Source: Falsiroseomonas selenitidurans
GTDB taxonomy: Bacteria; Pseudomonadota; Alphaproteobacteria; Acetobacterales; Acetobacteraceae
Assembly: GCF_012103215.1 (NCBI RefSeq)
Contig: NZ_JAAVNE010000044.1
Coordinates: forward strand, 1-45,727
DNA: 45,727 bases
Reading direction: 5' to 3'
The position numbers were made by a program, and so were the translations under genes. The notes under the pieces were generated by a model. It saw only the letters and a program-made list of their open reading frames with translations. It did no database searches and had not been told where the DNA came from. Positions 29,564 to 38,150 of the stretch are shown piece by piece (positions within the stretch are counted from its first letter, which is position 1; every line of letters starts with the position of its first letter).

Positions 29564-30439
29564 ATGCGGTTGGTGAGTTTCGTGGATCAGGGTCGCTTTG
29601 TTCCGGGCGTGCGGCTGGGTGAGCAGGTGGTGCCTGTCTCGGCCCTGGCCGGCTTCCCGGACGATGCGCTGGCCCTGCTGGCGGCGGGCGCCGACACGCT
29701 GCACCGCCTCGATGCCGCGGCCCGGTCCGCCCCGGCGGCCACGCACCGCGCCCTGTCCTCGCTCACCCTGGGCATGCCGATCCCCCGCCCGGGCAAGGTG
29801 ATCTGCATCGGGCTGAACTACGCGCTGCACGCCAAGGAAGGGGGCAACCCCATCCCCGACTACCCGGCGGTGTTCCTGCGCGTGCAATCCTCGCTGGTCG
29901 GCCCCAACCAGCCGATGCTGCGCCCGGGCTGCTCGGACAAGCTCGACTATGAGGCCGAGCTCGCCATCATCATCGGCAGCCGCGCCCGCTGCGTGAGCGA
30001 GGCCGATGCGCTGGCCCATGTCGCGGGCTATTCGCTGTTCAACGACGGCTCGGTGCGCGACTACCAGCGCAAATCCACGCAATGGACCATGGGCAAGAAT
30101 TTCGACGCGACCGGCGCCTTCGGGCCCGAGATCGTCAGTGCCGATGAGCTGCCCCCGGGTGCCGCGCCGCTGCGCATCACCGCGCGCGTCGATGGCCAGA
30201 CGGTGCAGGACAGCACGACGGGCGACATGATCTTCTCCGTCGCGCGCTGCATCGCGATCCTGTCGGAGGTGATGACGCTGGAGCCCGGCGACGTGATCGC
30301 CACCGGCACGCCCTCGGGCGTGGGCTATGCGCGCAAGCCGCCGCTGTTCCTGGCCCCTGGCAAGGTGGTGGAGATCGAGGTCGAGGGTGTGGGCGTGCTG
30401 CGCAACACCATCGCCGATGATCCCGCCTTCGCGGCGTGA
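29564..30439 (+). CDS. Fumarylacetoacetate hydrolase (FAH)-family hydrolase/lyase
   Basis: 291 aa from the ATG at 29564, with GAGAGGGG upstream; a longer frame runs back through the operator and is rejected. The family core is plain: KVICIGLNYALHAKEGGNPI, the metal-binding SDKLDYEAELAIIIGSRARC (E-x-E pair), then ARCIAILSEVMTLEPGDVIA and TGTPSGVGYARKPP. FAH-family enzymes cleave C-C bonds or hydrate 2-oxo-enoates at the end of aromatic catabolism, or act on diketo sugars. Here the neighbouring intradiol dioxygenase suggests an acylpyruvate or related ring-cleavage product, but the exact substrate cannot be told. It is the first gene of the putative operon controlled by the GntR regulator. Confidence 0.85.
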   Translation: MRLVSFVDQGRFVPGVRLGEQVVPVSALAGFPDDALALLAAGADTLHRLDAAARSAPAATHRALSSLTLGMPIPRPGKVICIGLNYALHAKEGGNPIPDYPAVFLRVQSSLVGPNQPMLRPGCSDKLDYEAELAIIIGSRARCVSEADALAHVAGYSLFNDGSVRDYQRKSTQWTMGKNFDATGAFGPEIVSADELPPGAAPLRITARVDGQTVQDSTTGDMIFSVARCIAILSEVMTLEPGDVIATGTPSGVGYARKPPLFLAPGKVVEIEVEGVGVLRNTIADDPAFAA

Positions 30440-30444
30440 TCGCC

Positions 30445-31392
30445 ATGCGCCGCCGCACCGCGCTGCTGGCCGCCGCCGGCCTCGCCCTGCCGGGCGCCGC
30501 GCGGGCCGCCTGGCCCGAGCGCCCCTTCCGGCTGCTCTGCGCCTTCCCGCCCGGCAGCGCCACCGACATCGCGGCCCGCACCTTCGCCGAGGCGCTGAGC
30601 GGCCCGCTCGGCCAGCCGGTGGTGGTGGAGAATCGCGGCGGCGCCTCCGGCAACATCGCCACGGTGGCGGTGCGCAACGCGACCGATGGGCATACCGGGC
30701 TGGTGCATGGCGCGGCCTTCTCGGTGAACCCGGCGCTCTATGCCAATCCGGGTTTCGCTATCGCGGATTTCCGCACCATCGCCATCCTCGGCTCCACCCC
30801 TGCGGCCTTCGTGGTGAAGGCGGATGGGCCGATCCGCAGCCTGGCGGATCTGCTCGCCGCGGCGCGGGCGCGGCCGCTCGACTACGCCTCCTCCGGCGCG
30901 GGCACGGTGCCGCGGCTGGGGGCGGAGCTGCTGTTCCGCCGGCTGGCGCGGGTGGAGGTGCAGCATGTCGCCTTCCCGCCGGCGCAGGCGGTGACGGCCG
31001 TGGTCTCGGGCCATGTGCCGCTCGCCGTGGTGGCCCTGCCCACCGCGATGGGGCTGGTGCGGGCCGGGCAACTGCGCGTCATCGCCGTGGGCTCGGCGCA
31101 GCGCGACCCGCTGCTGCCCGAGGCCCCCACCGTGGCGGAGCAGGGCTTTCCCGGCTTCGATGTCGGCGCCTGGAACGCGCTGTTCGTGCCGCGCGCCATG
31201 CCGGCCGAAGCGGTGGCGAGGCTCGAGGCGGCATGCGCGCCGCTGCTCGCCGCCCCCGGGATGCGCGCGCGGCTTGCCCCCGCGGGCCTCACCCCCGGGC
31301 GCTTCGCCGGTGCCGCCGCGCAGGATTTCGTGCAGCGCGAGGCCGCGGTCTGGGCCGAGGTGGTGCGCGCCGCCGGCGTGACGGCGGATTGA
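30445..31392 (+). CDS. Bug-family (TctC-like) solute-binding protein 1
   Basis: 315 aa from the ATG at 30445. Signal peptide RRRTALLAAAGLALPGAARA, cleaved before AWPERP. The mature protein has the Bug signatures FRLLCAFPPGSATDIAARTF, GQPVVVENRGGASGNIATVA, ARPLDYASSGAGTVPRLGAE and PEAPTVAEQGFPGFDVGAWN. Bug proteins deliver carboxylates to tripartite tricarboxylate transporters, or act as orphan sensors. The membrane partners TctA/TctB are not in this window. The gene follows FAH by 5 bases and precedes the sulfatase-like gene by 2, so it is part of the operon. The ligand is presumably the aromatic or organic acid degraded here. Confidence 0.85.
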   Translation: MRRRTALLAAAGLALPGAARAAWPERPFRLLCAFPPGSATDIAARTFAEALSGPLGQPVVVENRGGASGNIATVAVRNATDGHTGLVHGAAFSVNPALYANPGFAIADFRTIAILGSTPAAFVVKADGPIRSLADLLAAARARPLDYASSGAGTVPRLGAELLFRRLARVEVQHVAFPPAQAVTAVVSGHVPLAVVALPTAMGLVRAGQLRVIAVGSAQRDPLLPEAPTVAEQGFPGFDVGAWNALFVPRAMPAEAVARLEAACAPLLAAPGMRARLAPAGLTPGRFAGAAAQDFVQREAAVWAEVVRAAGVTAD

Positions 31393-31394
31393 GC

Positions 31395-32969
31395 ATGGCC
31401 CGGCCGCGCAACATCCTCTTCATCATGGCGGATCAGCTGCGCTGGGACTATCTCTCCTGCGCCGGGCATCCGGCGCTGCACACGCCCCATATCGATGCGC
31501 TGGCCAAGCGCGGGGTGCGCTTCGACCGCGCCTTCGTGCAATCGCCGGTCTGCGGCCCCTCGCGCATGAGCTTCTACACCGGACGCACGGTGAATTCGCA
31601 TGGGGCGACCTGGAACTTCGTGCCGCTCCCGGTCGGCGAGATGACGCTGGGCGACTACCTGCGCCCGAGCGGCATGCGCGTGGCGGTGGCCGGCAAGACC
31701 CATGTCTTCGCCGACAATGAGGGCATGGCGCGCGTGGGCCTGGCGCGCGAGTCCGAGCTCGGCCTGTCCATCGCGGAAGGCGGCTTCGCGCCCTTCGAGC
31801 GCGATGATGGCGAACATCCGGACAAGCGCACGGGGCCCTCGCTGCGCTACAACCAGTATCTGCGCGCGCAGGGCTATGACGGGGATAATCCCTGGCATTC
31901 CTGGGCGAATTCGGCCGAAGGCCCGGAGGGCGAGGTGCTCTCCGGCTGGTCGCTGCGGCATGCGCACCTGCCCGCGCGCGTTGCCGAGAAGCACAGCGAA
32001 ACCGCCTGGATGAGCGAGCGCGCCATCGACTTCATCCGCGAGAGCGGCGCGCGCCCCTGGCTGCTGCACCTCTCCTACATCAAGCCGCACTGGCCCTATA
32101 TCGCGCCGGCGCCCTATCACGCGCTCTACGGCGCCGAGGCGCTGCTGCCGGTGGTGAAGAGTGCCGCCGAGCGCGTCGATCCGCACCCGGTCTATGGCGC
32201 CTTCATGGCGATGGATGCCGCGCAGGCCTTCGGGCGCGACGAGGTCCGCGACCATGTGCTGCCCGCCTATATGGGCCTCGTGAAGCAGATCGACGATCAC
32301 GTCGGGCGCGTGATCGCGGCGCTGGAGGAGGCGGGCCGGCTGGACGACACGGTGATCGTCTTCACCTCCGACCATGGCGACTATCTCGGCGATCACTGGA
32401 TGGGCGAGAAGGAGCTGTTCCACGAATGCTCCGTGCGGATCCCGCTGATCATCGTCGATCCCTCGGCGGCGGCGGCGGCGACGCGTGGCACGGTGGACCA
32501 CCGCCTGGTCGAGGCGATCGACCTCGTCCCCACCTTCCTCGACCTGCTGGGGCAGAGCCTGCCGACGCACCGCCTCGAAGGGCGCTCGCTGCGCCCGCTG
32601 CTGCATGGCGAGGCCACGCCCTGGCGGGCGTGCGTGTTCAGCGAGCTTGATTTCGCCTTCTACAAGGCGCGGCTCACCCTGGGGCTCGATGTGCAGCAGG
32701 CGCGCTGCTGGATGATCCGCACCGAGCGCTGGAAGTACATCGCCTTCAAGGCCTTCGACCGTGCGCAGCTGTTCGACCTTGAGAACGATCCCGATGAGCT
32801 CAGCGATCTCGGCCAGAGTGCGGCGCATGCGCCGATCCGCGCCGCGCTGCAAGCGATGCTGTTCAAGCGCCTCGCGGACCGGCGCAATCGCGTCACGGTC
32901 AGCGATGCGGATGTGGCTGCAAGAACCGATGGCGCGCGCAGCAACGGCGTGATCATCGGCGAATGGTGA
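31395..32969 (+). CDS. Sulfatase/phosphonate monoester hydrolase-family enzyme
   Basis: 524 aa from the ATG at 31395. It belongs to the alkaline phosphatase superfamily: RNILFIMADQLRWDYLSCAG gives the metal-binding Asp (D13), and VCGPSRMSF contains the C-x-P-x-R sequence in which C53 would become formylglycine. SYIKPHWPYIAPAPYHALYG, TSDHGDYLGDHWMGEKELFH and RTERWKYIAFKAF are the other conserved blocks. C-x-P-S-R is shared by arylsulfatases and phosphonate monoester hydrolases, so the choice between sulfate and phosphonate esters is open. Formylglycine-generating enzyme is not in the window. With two Bug proteins and a ring-cleaving dioxygenase, a sulfated aromatic is a plausible substrate. 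No signal peptide is evident, so it is probably cytoplasmic. Confidence 0.8.
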   Translation: MARPRNILFIMADQLRWDYLSCAGHPALHTPHIDALAKRGVRFDRAFVQSPVCGPSRMSFYTGRTVNSHGATWNFVPLPVGEMTLGDYLRPSGMRVAVAGKTHVFADNEGMARVGLARESELGLSIAEGGFAPFERDDGEHPDKRTGPSLRYNQYLRAQGYDGDNPWHSWANSAEGPEGEVLSGWSLRHAHLPARVAEKHSETAWMSERAIDFIRESGARPWLLHLSYIKPHWPYIAPAPYHALYGAEALLPVVKSAAERVDPHPVYGAFMAMDAAQAFGRDEVRDHVLPAYMGLVKQIDDHVGRVIAALEEAGRLDDTVIVFTSDHGDYLGDHWMGEKELFHECSVRIPLIIVDPSAAAAATRGTVDHRLVEAIDLVPTFLDLLGQSLPTHRLEGRSLRPLLHGEATPWRACVFSELDFAFYKARLTLGLDVQQARCWMIRTERWKYIAFKAFDRAQLFDLENDPDELSDLGQSAAHAPIRAALQAMLFKRLADRRNRVTVSDADVAARTDGARSNGVIIGEW

Positions 32970-32980
32970 GGGGAGACGAC

Positions 32981-33949
32981 ATGCAACGGATCACACGCCG
33001 CATCGCATTGGGCGGCACGCTCGGCCTGCTGGCCGCGCCACGCCTGTCCCACGCCGCCTGGCCGGAACGGCCGGTGCGGATCACGGTCGCCTTCCCGCCG
33101 GGCAGCAGCACGGATGTGCTCTGCCGCGCGCTGGCGCAGGCGCTGACGCCGGTGCTCGGCCAGCCCGTGGTGGTGGAAAACCGCCCCGGCGCGGGCGGCA
33201 ACATCGCCACGGTCGCGGTGCGCCGCAGCCCGCCGGACGGGCAGGTCTTCCTCGCGCATTCGGTGGCCTATGCCGTCAATTCCAGCCTCTACCGCAATGC
33301 CGGCTATGACGCGCTGACCGATCTGGAACCTGTCGCCCTGCTGGCCAGCACGGCCAACGTCATCACGGTGAATCCCGATCGGCTGAATGTGCGCAGCCTG
33401 CCCGAGCTGTTCGCCGCGGCGCGCGGCGGGCGGCTCGACTACGGCTCCTCGGGCATCGGCACGACGACGCATCTGGGCCTCGAATTGCTGTTCCGCACGC
33501 TTGCGAAGGTGGAGGTGCAGCACGTGCCCTTCGGCCCGGCCCAGGCGGTGACGGCGGTGGTGGGCGGGCAGGTGCCGATCGGCTCCACCAGCCTGCCGCC
33601 GGCACTCCCCTTGATCCGCGATGGCAAGATCCGCGCGATCGCGGTCACCTCCGCGCAGCGCGACCCCTCGCTGCCCGAGACGCCCACCGTGGCCGAGCAG
33701 GGCTTCCCGGGCTTCGAGGCGCTGACTTGGTTCGCGCTCTTCGCCCCCGCCGGCACGCCCGCCGAGATCACCGAGCGCATGAATGTCGAGGTCAACCGCG
33801 CGCTGGGCGCGCCCGAGCTCAAGGCGCGGCTCGACCGCATGGGCTTCGCGCCCGACCCGCGCGGCAGGCCGGCCCTGGCCGCCTTCCTGCGCGAGGAGGT
33901 GACGAAATGGGCCGGCGTGGTGCGTGAATCCGGCGCGACGGTGGAGTGA
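32981..33949 (+). CDS. Bug-family (TctC-like) solute-binding protein 2
   Basis: 322 aa from the ATG at 32981, with GGGGAG at good spacing; the preceding gene ends 11 bases earlier. Signal peptide RIALGGTLGLLAAPRLSHA before AWPERP. Conserved Bug segments are VRITVAFPPGSSTDVLCRAL, GQPVVVENRPGAGGNIATVA, GGRLDYGSSGIGTTTHLGLE and PETPTVAEQGFPGFEALTWF. It is clearly a paralogue of the other Bug gene in this operon (the same AWPERPxR start and PTVAEQGFPGF block) but differs in the pocket region. Two binding proteins separated only by the hydrolase could recognise the ester and the free acid respectively, which is inference. Confidence 0.85.
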   Translation: MQRITRRIALGGTLGLLAAPRLSHAAWPERPVRITVAFPPGSSTDVLCRALAQALTPVLGQPVVVENRPGAGGNIATVAVRRSPPDGQVFLAHSVAYAVNSSLYRNAGYDALTDLEPVALLASTANVITVNPDRLNVRSLPELFAAARGGRLDYGSSGIGTTTHLGLELLFRTLAKVEVQHVPFGPAQAVTAVVGGQVPIGSTSLPPALPLIRDGKIRAIAVTSAQRDPSLPETPTVAEQGFPGFEALTWFALFAPAGTPAEITERMNVEVNRALGAPELKARLDRMGFAPDPRGRPALAAFLREEVTKWAGVVRESGATVE

Positions 33950-33956
33950 GAACCTC

Positions 33957-34826
33957 ATGCGGAACGTGACGCCCGAGACCCTGACCGAGACCTTCGCGGC
34001 CTATGCCGCGAAGGCCGAGGATGCGCGCACCCGGGACGTGCTCTGCGCGCTGGCCAAGCACCTGCACGCCTTCGTCAAGGAGACGAAGCTGACCCATGCG
34101 GAATGGATGGCGGGCCTCATGGCGCTGACCCGCGCGGGCGAGGTGACGACGCCCGAGCGCAACGAATTCATCCTGTTCAGCGATCTCTTCGGCGTCTCGG
34201 CGCTGGTGGACATGGTGAACACGCCGCCCGGGGCGACGAGCTGTTCCAACCTCGGCCCCTTCCATCAGCGTGGCGCGCCGCCGCTGCCCGATGGCGGGGA
34301 TCTGTGGAAGGGCCAGCCGGGCGAGGTGATGGTGGTCACGGGCCGCGTGCTGGATGCCGCGACCGGGCAGGGGGTGGCGGGGGCCACGCTCGACATGTGG
34401 CAGAACGCCGACAACGGCTTCTACGCCGCGCAGGATCCGGCGCAGGCGCCGAAGAATTTTCATGGGTTGCTGACCTGTGCGCAGGACGGAAGTTTCTGCT
34501 TCAGCACAACCCGGCAGAAGCCCTACACCGTGCCCTATGACGGCCCGGCGGGGGACATGCTGCGCGCGCTCAAGCGCGATGCCTGGCGGCCGGCGCATCT
34601 GCACGTGATCGCCGAGGCGGCGGGCTATCACCCGCTGGTGACGGAGCTGTTCCTCGAGGACGATCCCTATCTGGATACCGATGCGGTGTTCGGCGTGCGG
34701 CAGGACCTGGTGGTGCCGCTCGGGACCATGGCCAAGGCCGACACGCCCGCGCATCTGGTGGCGCGCGGGCAACTGCCCGAGACGGTGCTGCATGCGAGCC
34801 TGATCATCCGGATGGCGTCGCGCTGA
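33957..34826 (+). CDS. Intradiol ring-cleavage dioxygenase (catechol/hydroxyquinol type)
   Basis: 289 aa from the ATG at 33957. The N-terminal helical linker domain (about 1-100) includes PERNEFILFSDLFGVSALVD, as in catechol and hydroxyquinol 1,2-dioxygenases. The catalytic beta-sandwich has GATLDMWQNADNGFYAAQDP, KPYTVPYDGPAGDMLRA and WRPAHLHVIAEAAGYHPLVT. The Fe(III) ligands would be Tyr156, Tyr190, His214 and His216; the spacing Tyr190-His214 (24) matches the family. The overall look favours hydroxyquinol 1,2-dioxygenase, which converts benzene-1,2,4-triol to maleylacetate. Maleylacetate reductase is not in this window. It is the last gene of the cluster. Confidence 0.85.
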   Translation: MRNVTPETLTETFAAYAAKAEDARTRDVLCALAKHLHAFVKETKLTHAEWMAGLMALTRAGEVTTPERNEFILFSDLFGVSALVDMVNTPPGATSCSNLGPFHQRGAPPLPDGGDLWKGQPGEVMVVTGRVLDAATGQGVAGATLDMWQNADNGFYAAQDPAQAPKNFHGLLTCAQDGSFCFSTTRQKPYTVPYDGPAGDMLRALKRDAWRPAHLHVIAEAAGYHPLVTELFLEDDPYLDTDAVFGVRQDLVVPLGTMAKADTPAHLVARGQLPETVLHASLIIRMASR

Positions 34827-34995
34827 GGGGCTGTCCCCGCGCGCCGGCGGAATGCGGCCTGGGTGACCGCGCGGGTCGTGATTCCAGCGGGTTGTCCCTC
34901 AATCGGCAGGCAGACGGAGCCCCCGACCGGCGTCGGACGGGGCCCCCCGCTTGGCGTGCCGATGCGCGCGGCGCGGTGTCGGGGGCGGCTCAGGC

Positions 34996-35011
34996 GCGGT
35001 TCTTGAACCGC
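34996..35011. terminator. Short stem-loop after the catabolic cluster
   Basis: GCGGTT and AACCGC pair around CTTG. It lies 170 bases downstream of the dioxygenase stop. A terminator role is possible but the distance and lack of T-run make it weak. Confidence 0.3.
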
Positions 35012-35060
35012 CCGCCGGACCGCGCGAATGGCAGACCTGGTCGCCGGCGCGCGAATGCCT

Positions 35061-35099
35061 GATCAGCGGGGCGGAGGTTCGAGCCCCACGGCGCGCACC
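35061..35099 (+). other. tRNA-like 3' scrap, possible second attachment-site copy
   Basis: The 39 bases from GATCAGCGGGGCGG... to ...GGCGCGCACC align to the tRNA-Lys 3' portion at 28623-28661 with 33 matches, including AGGTTCGAGCCC. Much of that is shared by all tRNAs, but ATCAGCGGG-CG-A is not. The T-stem here has two mismatches, so it cannot be functional. It may mark the right boundary of an island whose left boundary is the scrap beside the integrase. Alternatively it is a remnant of an unrelated tRNA such as tRNA-Leu. Confidence 0.3.
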
Positions 35100-35222
35100 G
35101 GTCTCTCGGGGACCGCCGATCCGACCGCGACAGAGTCGACCTGGTCCCGCAGGAGCGGGCGCCAAACGGGGCGCTTCGACGTCGATCTTGTTCTTTATTT
35201 GTTCCTGTGCGCATGATGCCCC

Positions 35223-35477
35223 ATGGCCGGCTTGGCGCAGCATCCCGCGAACCTCACCGAATCCGCCGCGCCACAGGGCCTGGTCCGGGCGCTGGCGCGG
35301 CTGGTGGCCGAGGATCGGGCGCGCGGCCTGGACGGGGTGGCGATCGCGGAACGGGCCTTGCTGGCTGCGCGTGCCTACAGCCCCGCGCTGCCCCTGCCGC
35401 ATCTGCGGGACGCGGTCGAAGCCGCGCTGCGCCTTGGCGGCGCGCCCGGCCGCGGCCCGTTCCGAGAGACCCCTTGA
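35223..35477 (+). CDS. Small helical protein, function unknown
   Basis: 84 aa from the ATG at 35223. There is no good ribosome site in front of it. The centre (RALARLVAEDRARGLDGVAI, then AERALLAARAYSP and HLRDAVEAALRL) looks like real amphipathic helices rather than a shadow frame, and no competing frame is better. No family is recognised. It is transcribed toward ctaG, but 351 bases separate them. Confidence 0.4.
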   Translation: MAGLAQHPANLTESAAPQGLVRALARLVAEDRARGLDGVAIAERALLAARAYSPALPLPHLRDAVEAALRLGGAPGRGPFRETP

Positions 35478-35828
35478 GAATGCCGGCGGCTGAGGGTCGG
35501 CAGGCGGTATTTCAGCCCTGCAAGGCGCCGGGCGCAGCCGATGCGGGTTGCATCGGCAGGGTTGGCAACGCAGCAGGGAGGGAAAGGCGCCGCGGAACCG
35601 ACCCGCCGGTGTTCTCGCACGGTCTCTGACGCAGGACAGGAGCTGAGGCCAGGCAGAAGGTGACTCCGGTCGCAACAGTGCGGTGCGCGGCCTCTCGCCT
35701 GGCCCGATCGCGGCCGCCTGCGGCGCGAGGCGCGGCGAAGGCCTGTCTTCCGCCCGGCCTGGCGCAACCCCCGCCCGCCTTCCGCGTCTAGCTCCCGCGA
35801 AGCACCGCCCGACGCCGGAGGACCCCGC
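35478..35828. other. 351-base intergenic region with a stem-loop upstream of the CtaG gene
   Basis: GCCGATGC (35537-35544), loop GGGTT, and GCATCGGC (35550-35557) form a perfect 8-bp stem 60 bases after the small ORF, probably its terminator. The remainder should contain the promoter of the CtaG gene, but I see no clear -35/-10. A patch near 35670-35695 (GGTGACTCCGG then CGCAACAGTG) recalls a riboswitch core but is incomplete. Confidence 0.4.
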
Positions 35829-36581
35829 ATGGCCGATCTGCCCTTCCCCGTGCCGATCTGCGGCCCGCCGCCCCTGCCGGGCGCCGCGACCTGGAACCTG
35901 GAGCCGACCCTGCTGGCCACCCTGCTGGCCGGCGCCCTGGCCATCGCCTGGACGGAGCGGCGGCAGGGCAAGGCGATGGCCTGGCCGATGGCGGGGTGGC
36001 TGGTGCTGGCGCTGGCGCTGGTCTCACCGCTGTGCAGTGCCTCCGTCGCGCTGTTCAGCCTGCGCATCACCCAGCATCTGGTGATCTCGCTGGCCGCGGC
36101 GCCGCTGCTGGCGGTGGCGGCGATGCGGCTGCGCGGCGTGGCACGTCTCGGCCCCGGGCTGCCGGCCATCGCCTTCGGGGCGCTGCTGTGGCTGTGGCAT
36201 CTGCCCGGCCCCTACGGCGCCACCTTCGCACCGGATGGCGTGGCCTATTGGCTGATGCACCTGTCGCTGGCCGGTGCCGCCACCTGGTTCTGGGCCGCGC
36301 TGCTGCGGCATGGCGCGGCGCGGCCGCTGGCCTCCGCCATCGCCGCGCTGTCCACCGCCATCCAGATGGGCGTGCTGGGGGCGCTGCTGACCTTCGCGCC
36401 ACGCGCGCTGTATGCGGTGCATGGCGCTTCGGTCACCGGCCCCTGGGGGCTGACGCCGCTGGAGGACCAGCAGCTGGGCGGGCTGCTGATGTGGGTTCCG
36501 GGCGGCCTGCTGTTCCTGGTGGTGCTGGCCGCTGCCGCGGCGCAGGTGCTGCGGCCGCAGCTGGCGCGCAGCACGGGCTGA
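35829..36581 (+). CDS. Cytochrome c oxidase assembly protein, CtaG (caa3-type) family
   Basis: 250 aa from the ATG at 35829, with GGAG upstream. It has seven or so hydrophobic segments, for example LEPTLLATLLAGALAIAWTE, AWPMAGWLVLALALVSPLCS, ITQHLVISLAAAPLLAVAAM and PAIAFGALLWLWHLPGPYGA. Conserved histidines and charged residues occur at QHLVIS, LWHLPGPY and YWLMHLS. This is the CtaG_Cox11-unrelated membrane family first described in Bacillus caa3 oxidase assembly, where it is needed for copper-containing cytochrome oxidase activity. No oxidase genes are adjacent. Its stop is 2 bases from that of the convergent DUF2254 gene, with no terminator between. Confidence 0.8.
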   Translation: MADLPFPVPICGPPPLPGAATWNLEPTLLATLLAGALAIAWTERRQGKAMAWPMAGWLVLALALVSPLCSASVALFSLRITQHLVISLAAAPLLAVAAMRLRGVARLGPGLPAIAFGALLWLWHLPGPYGATFAPDGVAYWLMHLSLAGAATWFWAALLRHGAARPLASAIAALSTAIQMGVLGALLTFAPRALYAVHGASVTGPWGLTPLEDQQLGGLLMWVPGGLLFLVVLAAAAAQVLRPQLARSTG

Positions 36582-36583
36582 GG

Positions 36584-37894
36584 TCAGCCCGCCGCGGCCA
36601 GCGCCGCCGCGTGGCGCTGGTTGATGGCGGTGCGGGCGGCGGCATCGCCGGTGCCCTCCAGCGCCAGGTCGCGCACCAGGTGCAGGTGGCCGCGGATCAC
36701 CACGCGCCGCGCCGGGTCCTGCTCCACCTCCGCCACCATTCCCAGTACCTCCTGCAGCCGGATCATGACGGAGGGCTGGCTCGCGGCATTCTGCCGCAGC
36801 ATGTGGAACATGGCATCCACCAGCCCCTCGTAATCCGGCGCCGGCCAGGTCACGCGCAGCCTGTCGTCGCGCCACACCTCCCCCGCCGGTAGGCGCCGCC
36901 CGGCCAGGCCGCAGAGCGCGGCGCCCAGGCGGTCCAGCACACCGATCGCGGTGAAGGGGTCGTTGATGCCGGGGGAAAGCGCCCGCAGCGCGATCTCCAC
37001 CAATTGCCGCACGGCGAATTCAAGGTCCTGTTCCACGCTGCGCGCGTCGCCGATCGACATGCCATCCGCCACCCTGGCCTGGGCCTCTTCCCGCGTCGCG
37101 GCCGGGCTGACATGGCCGATGATGCTGCCGGGGAAGACGAATCCGCCCGGCCGCACCACAAGGTCCAGCCGCGCATCCTGCGCCGCCGCCCAATCCGCCA
37201 GCGCGCCGTGGTCCAGCACCCGCAGGTAGCCGCTGCCGGGTGCCTTCAGCGGCACGGCATCGCGCGGCAGGGGCTCCGGCAGGCGGGGCGGGGGCGGGTC
37301 CTCGCCGCGCGGGCGGGCGACGAGGTCGAGCGCCGATTCCAGGTCCTGGTGCACCAGCGCCGCCACCCGGTCCACGCTGATGGAGGCCGCGACATGCTGC
37401 AGGAACCAGATCAGCACGCCGATGCAGCCGAAGCCCATCAGCAGCCCGACCGAGACGGCGAGCTGCGGCACGAAGGTGGTCTCCGCCGCCTCCTGCACCG
37501 AGCGCAGGGCGACCAGGGCATAGGCGAAGGTGGAGAGGAAGGCGCCCAGCGCATACTGGTTGCCTGCATCGCGGGTGAAGTTGCGCAGCAGCCGCGGCCC
37601 CATCTGGTTGGAGGCGAGCGTCAGCGCCGCGACGGTCATGGAAAAGGTGGTGCCGGCAACGCCGATGATCGCCCCCGCCAGCACGCCCAACACGTCGCGC
37701 GCCCCGCCGGCGGCCCCGGCATAGACCCAGCCGTCCAGCCCTTCGGGCAGCCACACCGCCCCTTCCGCACGCACCAGCGCCTCCGCCAGGGCGATGGCGG
37801 CCACCGTCATCAGCGCCGGCCGCACCCAGAAGGAAGCCAGCAGGTCCGCCCACCATTGCCGCAGCCGTGCCGCCGTCACCGCGAATCCCCCCAC
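36584..37894 (-). CDS. DUF2254-family predicted membrane protein
   Basis: 436 aa if the GTG at 37892-37894 is used; a GTG at 37877-37879, preceded by GGGGGA, would give 431. Four transmembrane segments occupy the first about 160 residues (RPALMTVAAIALAEALVRAE, AGGARDVLGVLAGAIIGVAG, QYALGAFLSTFAYALVALRS, LAVSVGLLMGFGCIGVLIWF). The rest is cytoplasmic and includes RPGGFVFPGSIIGHVSPAAT, RSVEQDLEFAVRQLVEIALR and ALSPGINDPFTAIGVLDRLG. The last block is the diagnostic DUF2254 signature. No biochemical function has been shown for the family. The gene stands alone between CtaG (convergent) and the DUF421 gene. Confidence 0.85.
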   Translation of the reverse strand: MGGFAVTAARLRQWWADLLASFWVRPALMTVAAIALAEALVRAEGAVWLPEGLDGWVYAGAAGGARDVLGVLAGAIIGVAGTTFSMTVAALTLASNQMGPRLLRNFTRDAGNQYALGAFLSTFAYALVALRSVQEAAETTFVPQLAVSVGLLMGFGCIGVLIWFLQHVAASISVDRVAALVHQDLESALDLVARPRGEDPPPPRLPEPLPRDAVPLKAPGSGYLRVLDHGALADWAAAQDARLDLVVRPGGFVFPGSIIGHVSPAATREEAQARVADGMSIGDARSVEQDLEFAVRQLVEIALRALSPGINDPFTAIGVLDRLGAALCGLAGRRLPAGEVWRDDRLRVTWPAPDYEGLVDAMFHMLRQNAASQPSVMIRLQEVLGMVAEVEQDPARRVVIRGHLHLVRDLALEGTGDAAARTAINQRHAAALAAAG

Positions 37895-38150
37895 CTGTCC
37901 GCAGGGCGTAACGAGCTGCAGGCGGGAAGGTTCGCGCGCCGCGCGGCCAAAGCGCTGTCAAGCCTTGCGGCTTCGCGAGGTGCCTCGGAAGTGCGTTGGA
38001 ACAATAAGCCGGAGCCGTTTCGCCGTCTTCGCTTTCGGTGAAGCGGCTTCAGGGTGTGCCCCGCGCTGGAGGAATCGCCGCCCATGCGCTCGCCATTCCT
38101 TGCAACGCCCGTTCCGGGTCGACGGGCCAGTCCGCGTGGCGTGACCAGCT
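37895..38150. other. 256-base intergenic region, nothing recognised
   Basis: Between two minus-strand membrane-protein genes. It should contain the DUF2254 promoter, but no clear motif or repeat is seen. Confidence 0.4.

Larger units (their letters stand above)
34827..35222. other. 396-base non-coding region with a stem-loop and a tRNA-like scrap
   Basis: Nothing in this stretch resembles a gene. It contains the hairpin at 34996-35011 and the tRNA-like segment at 35061-35099. Composition is as GC-rich as the genes. Confidence 0.5.

Noticed and set aside
35655..35700. Cobalamin-riboswitch-like core (GGTGACTCCGG, CGCAACAGTG) upstream of the CtaG gene
   Set aside because: The other conserved blocks (GGGAA, GCCACTG, the B12 box) are not found in the right order on either strand, and the gene downstream has no link with cobalamin.
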